Shown here one piece after another: positions 24,309 through 32,897 of a stretch of DNA of 39,923 bases; the first letter of the stretch is position 1; each line of letters starts with the position of its first letter. A program made the translations under genes and the position numbers. Source of the DNA: Enterococcus hulanensis (lineage in GTDB: Bacteria > Bacillota > Bacilli > Lactobacillales > Enterococcaceae); contig NZ_BJED01000029.1 in NCBI RefSeq assembly GCF_005405485.1, positions 1 through 39,923 on the forward strand. Direction: 5' to 3'. The notes beneath the pieces were generated by a model, which did no database searches, was not told the origin of the DNA, and was given only the letters and a program-made list of their open reading frames with translations.

Positions 24309-25721
24309 GTGTTGGAGGAGCATGAAAATCGAGTAGTGCTGCGGATTGTTGGTGTTGTTGCGGGGGCAATGACCTTTTTTATGCTGATTTTTTTATATTT
24401 TGGTTCACATTTTTACTTTGGGTCAACTGTCGCGAATGTCGCTGTTGGCGGCTTATCAGTGAACAAGGCAGAAGAAAAAATTCGGCAAGAAACAAAACAG
24501 GTGGAGATTCAATTGAAGGGCGAGAACCAAACCGTCCAATTGCAGCTGACTTCACCGTATCAGATTGATACTGACTATTTGAAGAAAAACATTCGCAGAG
24601 GAGAGTTCAGCCTGCCGTTTAAAAAGGGTGCAAAAGAAAATTTGGTCCAAGCGATCAATTCGGCCACTTTTCTTGGGGGAAAAGCTGCAAAGGATGCGAA
24701 GATCATCTATGCGGAAAATAAGTTTCGGATTGAGCCGGAAAAAAGCGGGACGATGGTGGATTCGATTCGTATTCGCAAAGAACTCTGCGCAGCATTTGAT
24801 GAAGGAACATTACAAACAGAATATGATTTAGCTGATTTTTATCGTGAGCCGGAAATCAGAGCGAAGGAGCTGGAGCAGAAAAATGTTCCACAGAAGCTGG
24901 AGGAGATCAGAAAACGCGGGATCAAATTAAGACTGAACAAAAAAACGATTCCTTTGACGGAACAAATGCTGGCAGCATCTGTCGATGATCAGGGAAATTT
25001 CGATCAGGCTTCGATCACTGAGTGGGTAGCGGATTTGGAGCGGGAATATTCGACTATCTATCAATCGGTTGATTTTACCAATATCCATGGGCAGCATTTG
25101 CGTTATAAAAATGTTGGAAATTATGGCTGGTTCATTGATATCGAACAGTCTGTTAAAAAATTCGTTAAAGAATTGAAAAATCCCGATACTAAAACAATTC
25201 AGCTGGTATTAAAAGGCGACACGAAAAAACAACCGCTGCACGTAACCAAAAATTATATCGAGGTTGATTTAGACAATCAGAAAATGTACTGCTTTGATAA
25301 AGGGAAGCTGGTCGTTGAGACTGACGTGATTACAGGGCGATATAATAAGGGGACAGCGACGGTACCAGGTTTCCATACTATTATGGATAAACGGCGGAAT
25401 GTCGATTTAAGCGGCGTTCTGACGACGGGAGACGGCACCTACAACGTTCCGGTAGATTATTGGCTGCCGCTTTTAAGTTATGGACAGACGATCACGGAGA
25501 TCGGACTGCATGACACGGATCATAAATTGCAATATTTTGGTCAGCCGGGCGCCTATCTGACCGATTTGGGAAGCTACGGCTGCGTGAATACACCGAAAGC
25601 GCAGGTCGCGCAAATTTACGAGTATAGTTATATCGGGATGCCAGTATTTATCTATGGGCATATTTATGATGATGCACCGGGAGAGTTTGATAAGCCGGTC
25701 GAATATGGAACGGAAATCTAA
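24309..25721 (+). CDS. Membrane-anchored L,D-transpeptidase (Ldt-fm-like)
   Basis: A 470-residue cell-wall enzyme. A membrane anchor covers residues ~10-35 (IVGVVAGAMTFFMLIFLYFG). A long extracytoplasmic region of the peptidoglycan-binding type follows (~40-310), and a YkuD catalytic domain covers ~325-460. Catalytic C425 is in GSYGCVN and the upstream His in GLHDTDH. It forms 3-3 peptidoglycan cross-links; E. faecium Ldt-fm, of nearly the same length, does this and can bypass beta-lactam-sensitive enzymes. The GTG start at 24309 has a weak site. An internal GTG at 24336 after GGAGGAG is an alternative that keeps the anchor. Confidence 0.85.
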   Translation: MLEEHENRVVLRIVGVVAGAMTFFMLIFLYFGSHFYFGSTVANVAVGGLSVNKAEEKIRQETKQVEIQLKGENQTVQLQLTSPYQIDTDYLKKNIRRGEFSLPFKKGAKENLVQAINSATFLGGKAAKDAKIIYAENKFRIEPEKSGTMVDSIRIRKELCAAFDEGTLQTEYDLADFYREPEIRAKELEQKNVPQKLEEIRKRGIKLRLNKKTIPLTEQMLAASVDDQGNFDQASITEWVADLEREYSTIYQSVDFTNIHGQHLRYKNVGNYGWFIDIEQSVKKFVKELKNPDTKTIQLVLKGDTKKQPLHVTKNYIEVDLDNQKMYCFDKGKLVVETDVITGRYNKGTATVPGFHTIMDKRRNVDLSGVLTTGDGTYNVPVDYWLPLLSYGQTITEIGLHDTDHKLQYFGQPGAYLTDLGSYGCVNTPKAQVAQIYEYSYIGMPVFIYGHIYDDAPGEFDKPVEYGTEI

Positions 25722-25759
25722 AAAAGCTTCAGCCGAGTAATTCTTGGCTGGAGCTTTTG
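25722..25759 (+). terminator. Terminator between the L,D-transpeptidase and Crp/Fnr genes
   Basis: AAGCTTCAGCCGAG pairs with CTTGGCTGGAGCTT across a short loop. T follows on the plus strand and, in the other direction, on the minus strand, so it can serve both convergent genes. Confidence 0.8.
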
Positions 25760-25761
25760 AT

Positions 25762-26457
25762 TTAGAAAATAATATTGTCTTTGATCAATTCGATGTTTTT
25801 AATAAAAATTTTTCGATCGATCATTTTGATCGCGCCGCAGCTTTTCAAATCATGCATGATGCGGCTGACGCTGCTGGCGGCATTGATACCGCAGAAATGA
25901 GCAATTTCTTCATTCGTTACGACAAAATCAATTAAGACGCCCTCTTGAAACTCAACACCGAATTTATCGTACAGATCATAAATCTGGGTACAGACGGCAC
26001 CGAACTTGCCGTTCATCAGCATTTGCTGGGTTCGCTTCATTGATTTAAGCAACCGTTCGCGGTAATAGTTTTTAACGTAGATTTGCAGTTCAAAATTTTG
26101 ATTGATATCTTTCCAAAATTCGACCCGATCGATTTGATAAAGCTCGGCCTTTTCGGATTCGACGCGAATATTAAAAGGGGCATCGATAAATTGAGAGTAT
26201 TCATCCTTTAACAATGATACTACTTCGAGATCATTGATGTATTCCAAATTGAATTCGCGCCCATCTTTGGAGATGACACTGGTCTTGATGACGCCGCTTT
26301 TCAAAATGTAAACATGGTGGTCTTGAATTCCTTCGTAGAGTAAATATTTCTTATACTCTTTAGTTACGATCGGGAATTTTTTTTGTTTTAAGTAGTCTGT
26401 TAAAGCTGTATTGTCCAATTTTCCGTGATTCCTTCCGTGATTTGCTGAAATTTTCAT
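25762..26457 (-). CDS. Crp/Fnr-family transcriptional regulator
   Basis: A 231-residue regulator. A cyclic-nucleotide-binding-type beta-barrel covers ~25-115 (HHVYILKSGVIKTSVISKDG), followed by the long dimer helix and a C-terminal HTH at ~175-225 (TNEEIAHFCGINAASSVSRI). No FNR-type cysteine cluster for an iron-sulfur centre is visible: cysteines are few and far apart. The barrel lacks an obvious cAMP phosphate-binding motif, so the effector is unknown. It is convergent with the L,D-transpeptidase gene. Enterococcal relatives include PrfA-like stress regulators such as Ers, but I cannot assign orthology. Confidence 0.83.
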   Translation of the reverse strand: MKISANHGRNHGKLDNTALTDYLKQKKFPIVTKEYKKYLLYEGIQDHHVYILKSGVIKTSVISKDGREFNLEYINDLEVVSLLKDEYSQFIDAPFNIRVESEKAELYQIDRVEFWKDINQNFELQIYVKNYYRERLLKSMKRTQQMLMNGKFGAVCTQIYDLYDKFGVEFQEGVLIDFVVTNEEIAHFCGINAASSVSRIMHDLKSCGAIKMIDRKIFIKNIELIKDNIIF

Positions 26458-26646
26458 TGCTATTTTATCATAAGTGGGCGGGTATTTTAGTCAAAAGTAT
26501 GTTTAAAAAAGATACTAACAAATGTTAATGCTTTTTTTGAATAAAAAATTTCAAAGTCATTTCTCATTATGAAAGCTGATTTCCAGCTTTTTTTTTATCC
26601 GTATAATCAATCAAGTAAGCCAAACAAACTCAATAATATGAAAAAG
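26458..26646. other. Spacer with an orphan terminator on the plus strand
   Basis: Between the Crp/Fnr gene start and repeat R1 there is no reading frame. A good plus-strand terminator lies at 26572-26596 although no plus-strand gene precedes it. Confidence 0.5.
26572..26596 (+). terminator. Orphan rho-independent terminator
   Basis: AAAGCTG (26572-26578) pairs with CAGCTTT (26584-26590) and a T run follows. The preceding gene runs on the other strand, so this ends either a small RNA from 26458-26570 or read-through antisense to the Crp/Fnr gene. Confidence 0.6.
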
Positions 26647-26805
26647 GATGTCAGTCCAACTTTTCCCAGTTTATAAGAAAAGAGGGAAAGAAAAAGCTTA
26701 ACTGAAATAAAGTACAAGGAACTAGTTGGATGATATACGGCTTGAAAATCGAACTTATTTTTCCCGAACTTGGGAAAATAAATTCTTTATTATGAAAAAG
26801 GAGTG
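26647..26805 (+). repeat. Structured intergenic element R1, copy B (G-H modules)
   Basis: The G module is closed by ATGTCAGTCCAAC pairing with GTTGGATGATAT. Relative to copy A one C-G pair has become T-A, so the stem is kept. The H module (26740-26792) folds as TTATTTTTCCC-loop-GGGAAAATAA. Both ends share bases with 4548-4765, while the region between differs. It ends at the AAAGGAG site of the following small gene. Confidence 0.7.
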
Positions 26806-26812
26806 GTTATTC

Positions 26813-27100
26813 ATGAAGAAATGGACATGTGCAATGATCGAACGATTGGAATCGGCCTACAGGGTACGGTTTGAAAAGGAAGCAGTTTTAGTTTTTCTAA
26901 ATGATGCTTATCAGAATGCTTTGATGCTGAGAAAGGATTATACGCAGGAAAATGACGAAGCACTTACCGATTTTTTAGCGGCGTTTGACCACACGCGGGA
27001 TTTATTTATTAGTCAAGCGGTGGATCGTTATCCGTCTAACTATAATAAGGTCGCGGAAAAAATTTCTGATTTGAAAAAATTAAATGAGAGTATCGCATAA
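26813..27100 (+). CDS. Small helical protein of unknown function
   Basis: A 95-residue soluble, probably four-helix protein (begins MKKWTCAMIERLESAYRVRF). The size and helix content recall bacteriocin-immunity-like proteins, but I see no specific match and do not assign that role. The frame opens at 26726, inside repeat R1; AAAGGAG at 26796-26802 sets the ATG at 26813. It precedes the MFS transporter gene by 15 bases and is surely co-transcribed with it. R1 lies directly before its ribosome-binding site, as it does for the PTS EIIA gene. Confidence 0.7.
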   Translation: MKKWTCAMIERLESAYRVRFEKEAVLVFLNDAYQNALMLRKDYTQENDEALTDFLAAFDHTRDLFISQAVDRYPSNYNKVAEKISDLKKLNESIA

Positions 27101-27115
27101 TAATGAGAGTGGGTA

Positions 27116-28309
27116 ATGAAAATTAAGGAAGAAGAAAAGTTATTCAATAAAGGTTTTGTCACAATTACAATTATCAATTTTGTCGTCTTTTTAGTTTATT
27201 ATTGTTTTGTCGTAATCACGGCGAAATATGCAACACAGAGTTTAGGAGCAACGACTGCACAGGCAGGATTTGCGGTGGGGATCTATATTATTGGAACATT
27301 GCTGGCTCGTTTATATATCGGAAAGAAATTGGAATTATTCGGCCGCCGAGCAGTCCTGCGTTACGGCGCACTATTTTATTTGGTTACTACGGCCGCCTAT
27401 TTGATCAGCAGCAACATCTTTATTTTAGATGGTGTGCGTTTCTTAAATGGGTTTGGTTATGGGGCAGTATCGACAGCGGCCAACGCTATCGTCACGGCTT
27501 ATATTCCGGAAGCAAAATATGGCGAAGGGATTAATTATTACGGGTTGAGTACCAGTTTGGCCGCAGCGATTGGTCCGTTTATCGGGTTGCTTTTATTGCC
27601 GCTGGTTGGTTTTAAAGCGATCATCGTTCTTGCTGTCATTTTAGCCTTTATCACTGCAATAGCTTGCTTCAAGTTCAAAGTAGAAAATATTGTTTTAACT
27701 GAAGAGCATCGAGCAAGAATCAATACATTTAGTTTAGAAAGCTTTATTGAGCTTAAAGTCCTGTTTATTGCCGGCATTGCCTTTTTGATTGGGATCGCCT
27801 ATTCGAGTGTTTTAGGTTTTCTTTCGATTTATGCGGATCAGTTGCATTTAGTGACGGCAGGGGCTTTCTTCTTTGTGGTTTACGCATTGGTGGTTACTGT
27901 GACACGGCCAATGTCGGGGAAAATTTTTGACAAGCATGGCGAGAACGCCGTGATGTATCCAAGCTTTATTTGTCTGACGATCGGGTTGCTTTTGCTAGCC
28001 TTTACCGGAAACGCGGTTGTTTTATTGGTTGCCGGAGCGTTTGTAGGGTTGGGGTATGGTACCTTTATGGCGAACGGTCAAGCAGTCACCTTGAAGCTTG
28101 TGGACACGGCTCGGATCGGGGTGGCCCTTTCAACTTATTTCATTGGGCTTGATCTGGGGTTAGGAGTCGGTCCCTATTTATTGGGAGCGATCAAAGGAAT
28201 CTTAGGCTCTTATCAGCATATCTACATTTTCTGTGCTGTGATCCCGCTGATCGTTGCTGTTTTGTACATGGTCTTTTATCGACCAAAGAAGGCTTTGGAA
28301 AATGCGTAG
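27116..28309 (+). CDS. MFS transporter, 12 helices
   Basis: A 397-residue major-facilitator protein with twelve predicted helices. The loop-2-3 region reads LLARLYIGKKLELFGRR (the usual G-x-L-x-D-R-x-G-R-R pattern in modified form), and a second copy, RPMSGKIFDKHG, is in the second half. Close families include drug efflux and metallophore export permeases; the substrate cannot be inferred. It is in an operon with the preceding small protein. A strong, probably bidirectional terminator follows. Confidence 0.82.
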   Translation: MKIKEEEKLFNKGFVTITIINFVVFLVYYCFVVITAKYATQSLGATTAQAGFAVGIYIIGTLLARLYIGKKLELFGRRAVLRYGALFYLVTTAAYLISSNIFILDGVRFLNGFGYGAVSTAANAIVTAYIPEAKYGEGINYYGLSTSLAAAIGPFIGLLLLPLVGFKAIIVLAVILAFITAIACFKFKVENIVLTEEHRARINTFSLESFIELKVLFIAGIAFLIGIAYSSVLGFLSIYADQLHLVTAGAFFFVVYALVVTVTRPMSGKIFDKHGENAVMYPSFICLTIGLLLLAFTGNAVVLLVAGAFVGLGYGTFMANGQAVTLKLVDTARIGVALSTYFIGLDLGLGVGPYLLGAIKGILGSYQHIYIFCAVIPLIVAVLYMVFYRPKKALENA

Positions 28310-28320
28310 ATAAGAATAAA

Positions 28321-28365
28321 AGCACGGGATCAGCTAAATAGTTTAGCCGTTCTCGTGCTCTTTTT
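28321..28365 (+). terminator. Bidirectional terminator after the MFS gene
   Basis: An 18-bp arm AGCACGGGATCAGCTAAA (28321-28338) pairs with TTTAGCCGTTCTCGTGCT (28342-28359) with two mismatches, followed by T. It also lies at the end of the convergent RRNPP-like gene. Confidence 0.88.
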
Positions 28366-28366
28366 G

Positions 28367-29185
28367 TTAATTATTTGTCAGTTTTTTGTTGATCAATTCT
28401 TTAAGCTGGTGATTATTGTTTAAGTCAGCATAGTAATCGGCCTGCTTTAATAACTGAACTTGTTCGGCGAGATTTTCTTGGATAATGGCCTTTTCAAAGA
28501 ACAATTCTTCCAAACCGGCGGACAGATTTACTTCTAATAAGGTTTCGATTCCTTCATCACAAAGCTCATTGGCTTTTTCCTGATTTCCGCGATCGGCGTA
28601 GTAACAAGCTGCATGATAATAAGATGGACCTAATTGTAATTGAGTATTCATTTTTTCCTCCAATTGTTCAGCGCGTTCAAAAAAAATGCTTGCGCGCTTT
28701 TTTTCTTCGTTTGCTTGATAACAAGTGGCTAATCCCCTGAGTACTAGCGGTTCATAGCGTTTTTCATCGTGTAAAAAAGTATAGGCTCGTTGAAAATAGT
28801 AGACGGCTTTTTTTGTATCGTGATTGCCGAATAGATTTGCATAGGCTCGAAAATACAACAGGTGGCCAACGATTCGTGCATTGTTGTAAGTAATTTTCTT
28901 TCCATAAGTATCCAACAAAAATAAAACACTTGAAAACTCTTGACGTAAATGTAAGCTGCGGACGATGTTCAATAAGGAAACTTCTGTTAAAAGGGTGGCT
29001 TCTGGAAAAGCTTGATGATAGAAAATGTTCAACTTTCCACAAAGATCTAAAATAACCTCTAACGCGCCTTCATTTTTTACTTCAATCAGTTCTAATTCGG
29101 CTGGTGGACAGATTGCACTAAAAGTATCACGTGGTAAACCAGCATCTTCGCGCATCTGCTTAATGATAAACCCGTTAACTTCCAT
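28367..29185 (-). CDS. RRNPP-like regulator: divergent XRE-type HTH plus TPR repeats
   Basis: A 272-residue protein. Residues ~5-55 have the length and spacing of an XRE-type HTH (IIKQMREDAGLPRDTF) but are divergent. From ~65 on there are helix-pair repeats of the TPR kind (AVYYFQRAYTFLHDEKRYEP, ASIFFERAEQLEE). This is the layout of RRNPP sensors (Rgg, PlcR, PrgX), which bind secreted peptides. No peptide-pheromone gene was found beside it. Its start has an AGGAGG site (on the minus strand, 29195-29190). It is divergent from asd by about 295 bases. Function and targets unknown. Confidence 0.7.
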   Translation of the reverse strand: MEVNGFIIKQMREDAGLPRDTFSAICPPAELELIEVKNEGALEVILDLCGKLNIFYHQAFPEATLLTEVSLLNIVRSLHLRQEFSSVLFLLDTYGKKITYNNARIVGHLLYFRAYANLFGNHDTKKAVYYFQRAYTFLHDEKRYEPLVLRGLATCYQANEEKKRASIFFERAEQLEEKMNTQLQLGPSYYHAACYYADRGNQEKANELCDEGIETLLEVNLSAGLEELFFEKAIIQENLAEQVQLLKQADYYADLNNNHQLKELINKKLTNN

Positions 29186-29480
29186 TGATCGACCTCCTGT
29201 GAATAACGCTTCTGTATTAATTCTAAAGCTTTTATTAGAAAACTACAATAAAATTATTCAATAATCTTCGTTTTTTTAAAACTTTTTACAATATTTTGAT
29301 TAGAAAGTTTATTTTATCTTTGTTATATCAATTATTTAGGTCAATCGAACTGTTGGAAAATAAGACTAATATTGTGTTGAAAGTTTTAACAATTTGAATG
29401 AAGCGGAATAATGAAAGATGACTTGCGTTTCGGAACAAATATGATAAACTGTTAAAATACTATGAAATGAAAGAGTGATT

Positions 29481-30530
29481 ATGATGAGAAAAATGAACGT
29501 TGCAGTCGTCGGTGCTACTGGCGCAGTAGGAACACAAATGATCAAACTATTAGAAGATAGTTCTTTGCCATTAGGTACAGTAAAATTTTTGGCTTCGAAG
29601 CGTTCTGCTGGAAAGCAACTTTCATTTAAAGGCGAGACCCAAACGATCGAAGAATTAGTACCTGATTCATTCGAAGGCGTTGATCTTGCGCTATTCTCAG
29701 CAGGCGGCGGAATCTCTGCCAAGTTTGCACCAGAAGCAGTAAAACGCGGAGCGGTCGTAGTGGATAACACCAGCCATTTCCGAATGGACCCAGAAGTACC
29801 ATTGGTGGTGCCGGAAGTGAATCCGGAAGCCTTGCGCAATCATAAGGGCATCATCGCCAATCCTAACTGTTCGACGATCCAAATGATGGTAGCGTTAGAG
29901 CCGATTCGCCAAGCCTATGGTTTGAAACGAGTGATCGTATCGACTTACCAAGCGGTATCAGGCGCTGGAAATCAGGCGATGGAGGAATTGAAACAGCAAA
30001 CGCGGGACTTCTTAGCTGAAAAGCCTGTCGATGAATGGAAGGCAGATATTCTGCCGTGCGGCGGTGACGAGAAGCATTATCCATTAGCCTTCAATGCTCT
30101 GCCTCAAATCGATGTATTCGCCGATGAAGGCTATACGAATGAAGAATGGAAAATGATCAATGAAACGAAGAAAATCATGGAAGATGACACGATCAAGGTC
30201 TCAGCGACTTGTGTTCGAATTCCAGTGATGAGCGGACATTCCGAATCTGTCTACATTGAAACGGAGAAAACTGCGACGGTAGCAGAGATCCAAGCTTTGA
30301 TCGCCAAAGCACCCGGCGCGGTGTTGGAGGATGATCCAAGTCAGCAAATCTATCCGCAGGCGTTGAATAGTATCGGCAAAAAAGGCACATTCGTTGGCCG
30401 GATTCGTAAAGATCCGGATGAGGAAAAAGGTGTGCATCTTTGGGTCGTGTCAGATAACTTGTTAAAAGGTGCTGCCTGGAACTCGCTGCAAATCGCCGAA
30501 ACAATGTATGACATGGGTTTATTTGAATAG
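29481..30530 (+). CDS. asd: Aspartate-semialdehyde dehydrogenase
   Basis: A 349-residue NADP-dependent enzyme that makes L-aspartate 4-semialdehyde from aspartyl phosphate for lysine/diaminopimelate, threonine and methionine. The Rossmann motif VVGATGAVG is at the N-terminus and the catalytic cysteine C130 in ANPNCSTIQ. The frame can open at a GTG at 29475; with AAAGAG at 29470-29475 the ATG at 29481, or the next one at 29484, is better placed. It stands alone with its own terminator; no dap gene follows. No lysine riboswitch was recognised upstream. Confidence 0.92.
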   Translation: MMRKMNVAVVGATGAVGTQMIKLLEDSSLPLGTVKFLASKRSAGKQLSFKGETQTIEELVPDSFEGVDLALFSAGGGISAKFAPEAVKRGAVVVDNTSHFRMDPEVPLVVPEVNPEALRNHKGIIANPNCSTIQMMVALEPIRQAYGLKRVIVSTYQAVSGAGNQAMEELKQQTRDFLAEKPVDEWKADILPCGGDEKHYPLAFNALPQIDVFADEGYTNEEWKMINETKKIMEDDTIKVSATCVRIPVMSGHSESVYIETEKTATVAEIQALIAKAPGAVLEDDPSQQIYPQALNSIGKKGTFVGRIRKDPDEEKGVHLWVVSDNLLKGAAWNSLQIAETMYDMGLFE

Positions 30531-30537
30531 AAGCCAA

Positions 30538-30568
30538 AAAGCGTGAGTGATGATTCACGCTTTTTTTT
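30538..30568 (+). terminator. Terminator of asd
   Basis: AAAGCGTGA (30538-30546) pairs with TCACGCTTT (30555-30563), followed by T up to 30568. Confidence 0.88.
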
Positions 30569-30688
30569 GTTTTGAAAATGCCGACTATTCTAGCTTGAAT
30601 GAATAGAAAAATCCGCTGCCAAAGTAAGATTCTTTTAAAGGAGAGCAGGCATTCATTTCCCATCAATGGTTTTTCAGAAAAAATCATG

Positions 30689-30737
30689 TATAATAGCTAA
30701 TGAGTATAGGCACAGACCGTACTGATTACGGGGTCTG
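30689..30737 (+). promoter_or_regulatory. rnjB -10 element and 5' leader hairpin
   Basis: TATAAT (30689-30694) has no clear -35. A leader of about 95 bases contains a GC-rich hairpin: CAGACC (30713-30718) with GGTCTG (30732-30737), and inside it GTA with TAC, two G bulged. It stands before an RNase gene, so a structure cleaved or bound in feedback control is possible. Confidence 0.45.
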
Positions 30738-30794
30738 AGGAAGCTGAAAACAATAGATAAATCTATTATAGAAAATTTTAGAGAGGTGGATTTT

Positions 30795-32474
30795 TTGAGT
30801 ACAGTCAAAATAATTCCCTTCAGCGGAGTACGTGAAAATGGTAAAAACATGTACGCGGTTGAAGTGGATAACGATATTTTCGTCCTAGATTGCGGACTGA
30901 AATATCCAGAAAATGAATTGCTGGGGATCGATGTTGTGATTCCTGATTTTACCTATTTAATTGAAAATGCGGAGCGTGTGGCGGGGGTCTTCTTGACTCA
31001 TGGACATGCGGATGCGATCGGAGCACTGCCTTATTTAGTATCTGAGGTGGCAGTACCGGTCTTCGGAACGGAATTGACGATTGAGTTAGCCAAATTAAAC
31101 GTGAGTCAAAATGAAGAAAGCAAAGGCTTTAAAGATTTTCACGTAATTGACGAGCATACAGAGATCGATTTTGGCACTGCGATCATCAGCTTCTTCCGAA
31201 CGACCCACACAATTCCTGATTCTGTGGGGATCAGCTTGAAAACGGCTGAAGGCAGTGTGGTTTATACTGGAGACTTCAAATTTGATCCGACTGCGATCCC
31301 AATGTACGCGACGAATTATCGTCGGTTAGCTGAGATCGGTTCGGAAGGCGTTTTGGCGTTACTAAGTTCTTCATCTAATGCTGAAAATCCGATCCAAGTC
31401 GCTTCTGAACGAGAAATCGCCAGCGAAGTTTACGATACCATCAATGAATGGGACGGCCGAATCATCGTGGCTAGTGTCGCCAGCAACCTGCAGCGCGTTC
31501 AGCAAATCTTGAACGCGGCAGAAAAAGCTGGACGCAAAGTCGTCTTGACCGGACAGGATTTGGACCGCATCATCAAAACAGCGATGCGTCTGAATAAGTT
31601 AGAGGTTCCTGAAGATATCTTGATTACGATCAAGGAAATGAAGAAATATGCGCCAGAAGAATTGATCGTTTTAGAAACAGGCCGCATGGGTGAACCGATC
31701 AAGTCATTGCAAAAAATGGCGAATCGTTCTCACCGCAATTTAAAGATTGAAGATGGCGATCTCGTTTACATCACCACGACACCGACGATCGCGATGGAAA
31801 CAACTGTCGCGAAAACCGAAGATATGATCTATCGTGCCGGCGGGATTGTGAAGAGCATCTCTGAAAACTTACGCGTTTCTGGGCATGCCAACCCGCGTGA
31901 TCTGCAAATGATGATGAACTTTATGTCGCCGAAATATTTTATTCCGGTACAGGGGGAATATCGTCAACTGGCAGCTCATGCTCGCTTGGCAAATGAAATG
32001 GGTATTCCGTTTAAGGACATTTTCATTACCGGCCGCGGCGATGTGCTGGAGTACAAAAATAAACATATGAGTGCTGCCGGCAGCGTACCAGCGGACAATA
32101 TCATGATCGATGGGATCGGTGTCGGAGATATCGGCAATATCGTATTACGCGATCGTAAAGTGCTGTCAGATGATGGGATCTTCGTTATTGTAGTAACGAT
32201 CGACCGCAAACTGAAAAAAATCGTATCGGCACCGCAGATTACTTCTCGCGGCTTCGTCTATATCAAAGCCAGTCGTGATTTGATCAAGGAAAGCGCCGAA
32301 ACGACTAGTGAGATCGTAGAAAAGCATCTGCATTCGGATGATTTCGAATGGAGCAAATTAAAACAAGATATCCGCGATCAGCTGAGCCGCTATTTATTTG
32401 AACAAACCAAACGTCGTCCAGTGATTCTGCCAGTTATCATGGAGGCAAATCAACGTCGCGGACGCCGCAAATAA
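30795..32474 (+). CDS. rnjB: Ribonuclease J2
   Basis: A 559-residue metallo-beta-lactamase/beta-CASP RNase with the RNase J layout. The metal motif that reads HGHEDH in RNase J1 is HGHADA here (H69, H71, D73, then Ala for His), and the later LLSDSTNAE-type segment reads LLSSSSNAE. Loss of these ligands marks RNase J2, a weakly active partner that assembles with J1 for mRNA decay and rRNA processing. The beta-CASP and C-terminal domains are intact (SGHANPRDLQMMM, IPVQGEYRQL). The frame opens at a GTG at 30786, but AGAGGTGG lies over it, making the TTG at 30795 the likely start. Confidence 0.9.
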   Translation: MSTVKIIPFSGVRENGKNMYAVEVDNDIFVLDCGLKYPENELLGIDVVIPDFTYLIENAERVAGVFLTHGHADAIGALPYLVSEVAVPVFGTELTIELAKLNVSQNEESKGFKDFHVIDEHTEIDFGTAIISFFRTTHTIPDSVGISLKTAEGSVVYTGDFKFDPTAIPMYATNYRRLAEIGSEGVLALLSSSSNAENPIQVASEREIASEVYDTINEWDGRIIVASVASNLQRVQQILNAAEKAGRKVVLTGQDLDRIIKTAMRLNKLEVPEDILITIKEMKKYAPEELIVLETGRMGEPIKSLQKMANRSHRNLKIEDGDLVYITTTPTIAMETTVAKTEDMIYRAGGIVKSISENLRVSGHANPRDLQMMMNFMSPKYFIPVQGEYRQLAAHARLANEMGIPFKDIFITGRGDVLEYKNKHMSAAGSVPADNIMIDGIGVGDIGNIVLRDRKVLSDDGIFVIVVTIDRKLKKIVSAPQITSRGFVYIKASRDLIKESAETTSEIVEKHLHSDDFEWSKLKQDIRDQLSRYLFEQTKRRPVILPVIMEANQRRGRRK

Positions 32475-32483
32475 TTACCTCTA

Positions 32484-32523
32484 AAGTATCTCTCATCATT
32501 TTTTGATCGGAGATGCTTTTTTT
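32484..32523 (+). terminator. Terminator of rnjB
   Basis: AGTATCTCtcATCA pairs with TGATcgGAGATGCT across a T-rich loop, followed by seven T. Confidence 0.75.
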
Positions 32524-32598
32524 AATACTTACCACTCTGTTTTTTTGGCAAAAAGGAGTATTATTGTAGTAGTAGCAAATGTAGAGAGGGCTGGTTAT

Positions 32599-32805
32599 AT
32601 GTTGGAAAAACCATTAAAGTGTCCAAATTGCGGCACCCATTTTTTTGTTGATGAGGTATTGAATGTTCAGGAACATCCGAAAGAAGCAATGCCGGTGGAG
32701 TGCCCCAATTGCCATCATATTTACGAAAAGAGAATCACTAATGGCTATTTCATGACTTTTGAAGATCGTGAACATGGAAAATATGATAAACAAACGGGAG
32801 AGTAA
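32599..32805 (+). CDS. Small zinc-ribbon protein
   Basis: A 68-residue protein with two CPNC motifs (KCPNCGTHFF and ECPNCHHIYE), a four-cysteine zinc ribbon, and a short acidic/basic tail. Such small ribbons often bind nucleic acid or stabilise partners, but no function is known to me for this one. The frame opens earlier at 32503 within the rnjB terminator. GAGAGGG at 32584-32590 and the ATG at 32599 give the believable start. It has its own terminator, whose stem includes the stop codon. Confidence 0.72.
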   Translation: MLEKPLKCPNCGTHFFVDEVLNVQEHPKEAMPVECPNCHHIYEKRITNGYFMTFEDREHGKYDKQTGE

Positions 32806-32818
32806 TCTCTCGTTTTTG
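32793..32818 (+). terminator. Terminator enclosing the zinc-ribbon stop codon
   Basis: AACGGGAGAG (32793-32802) pairs with CTCTCGTTT (32807-32815) with TAAT as loop. The TAA stop is in the loop. T follows. Confidence 0.8.
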
Positions 32819-32897
32819 TTTTGGTTTGCATTTTTTGAAGACTATCCTTTAGAATAGCTATGGTCTATTTTTTTTGTAGTGGAAGGAAGTCTTTTTA

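Noticed and set aside
26813-27100. Bacteriocin immunity protein
   Set aside because: Size and helicity fit, but there is no bacteriocin gene nearby and no specific motif, so the label would be a guess.
29186-29480. Lysine riboswitch before asd
   Set aside because: The spacer is AT-rich and lacks the long conserved helices of a lysine riboswitch.
30193-30687. 164-residue minus-strand frame overlapping asd
   Set aside because: It is the antisense shadow of asd, with improbable composition, and it reads through the asd terminator.
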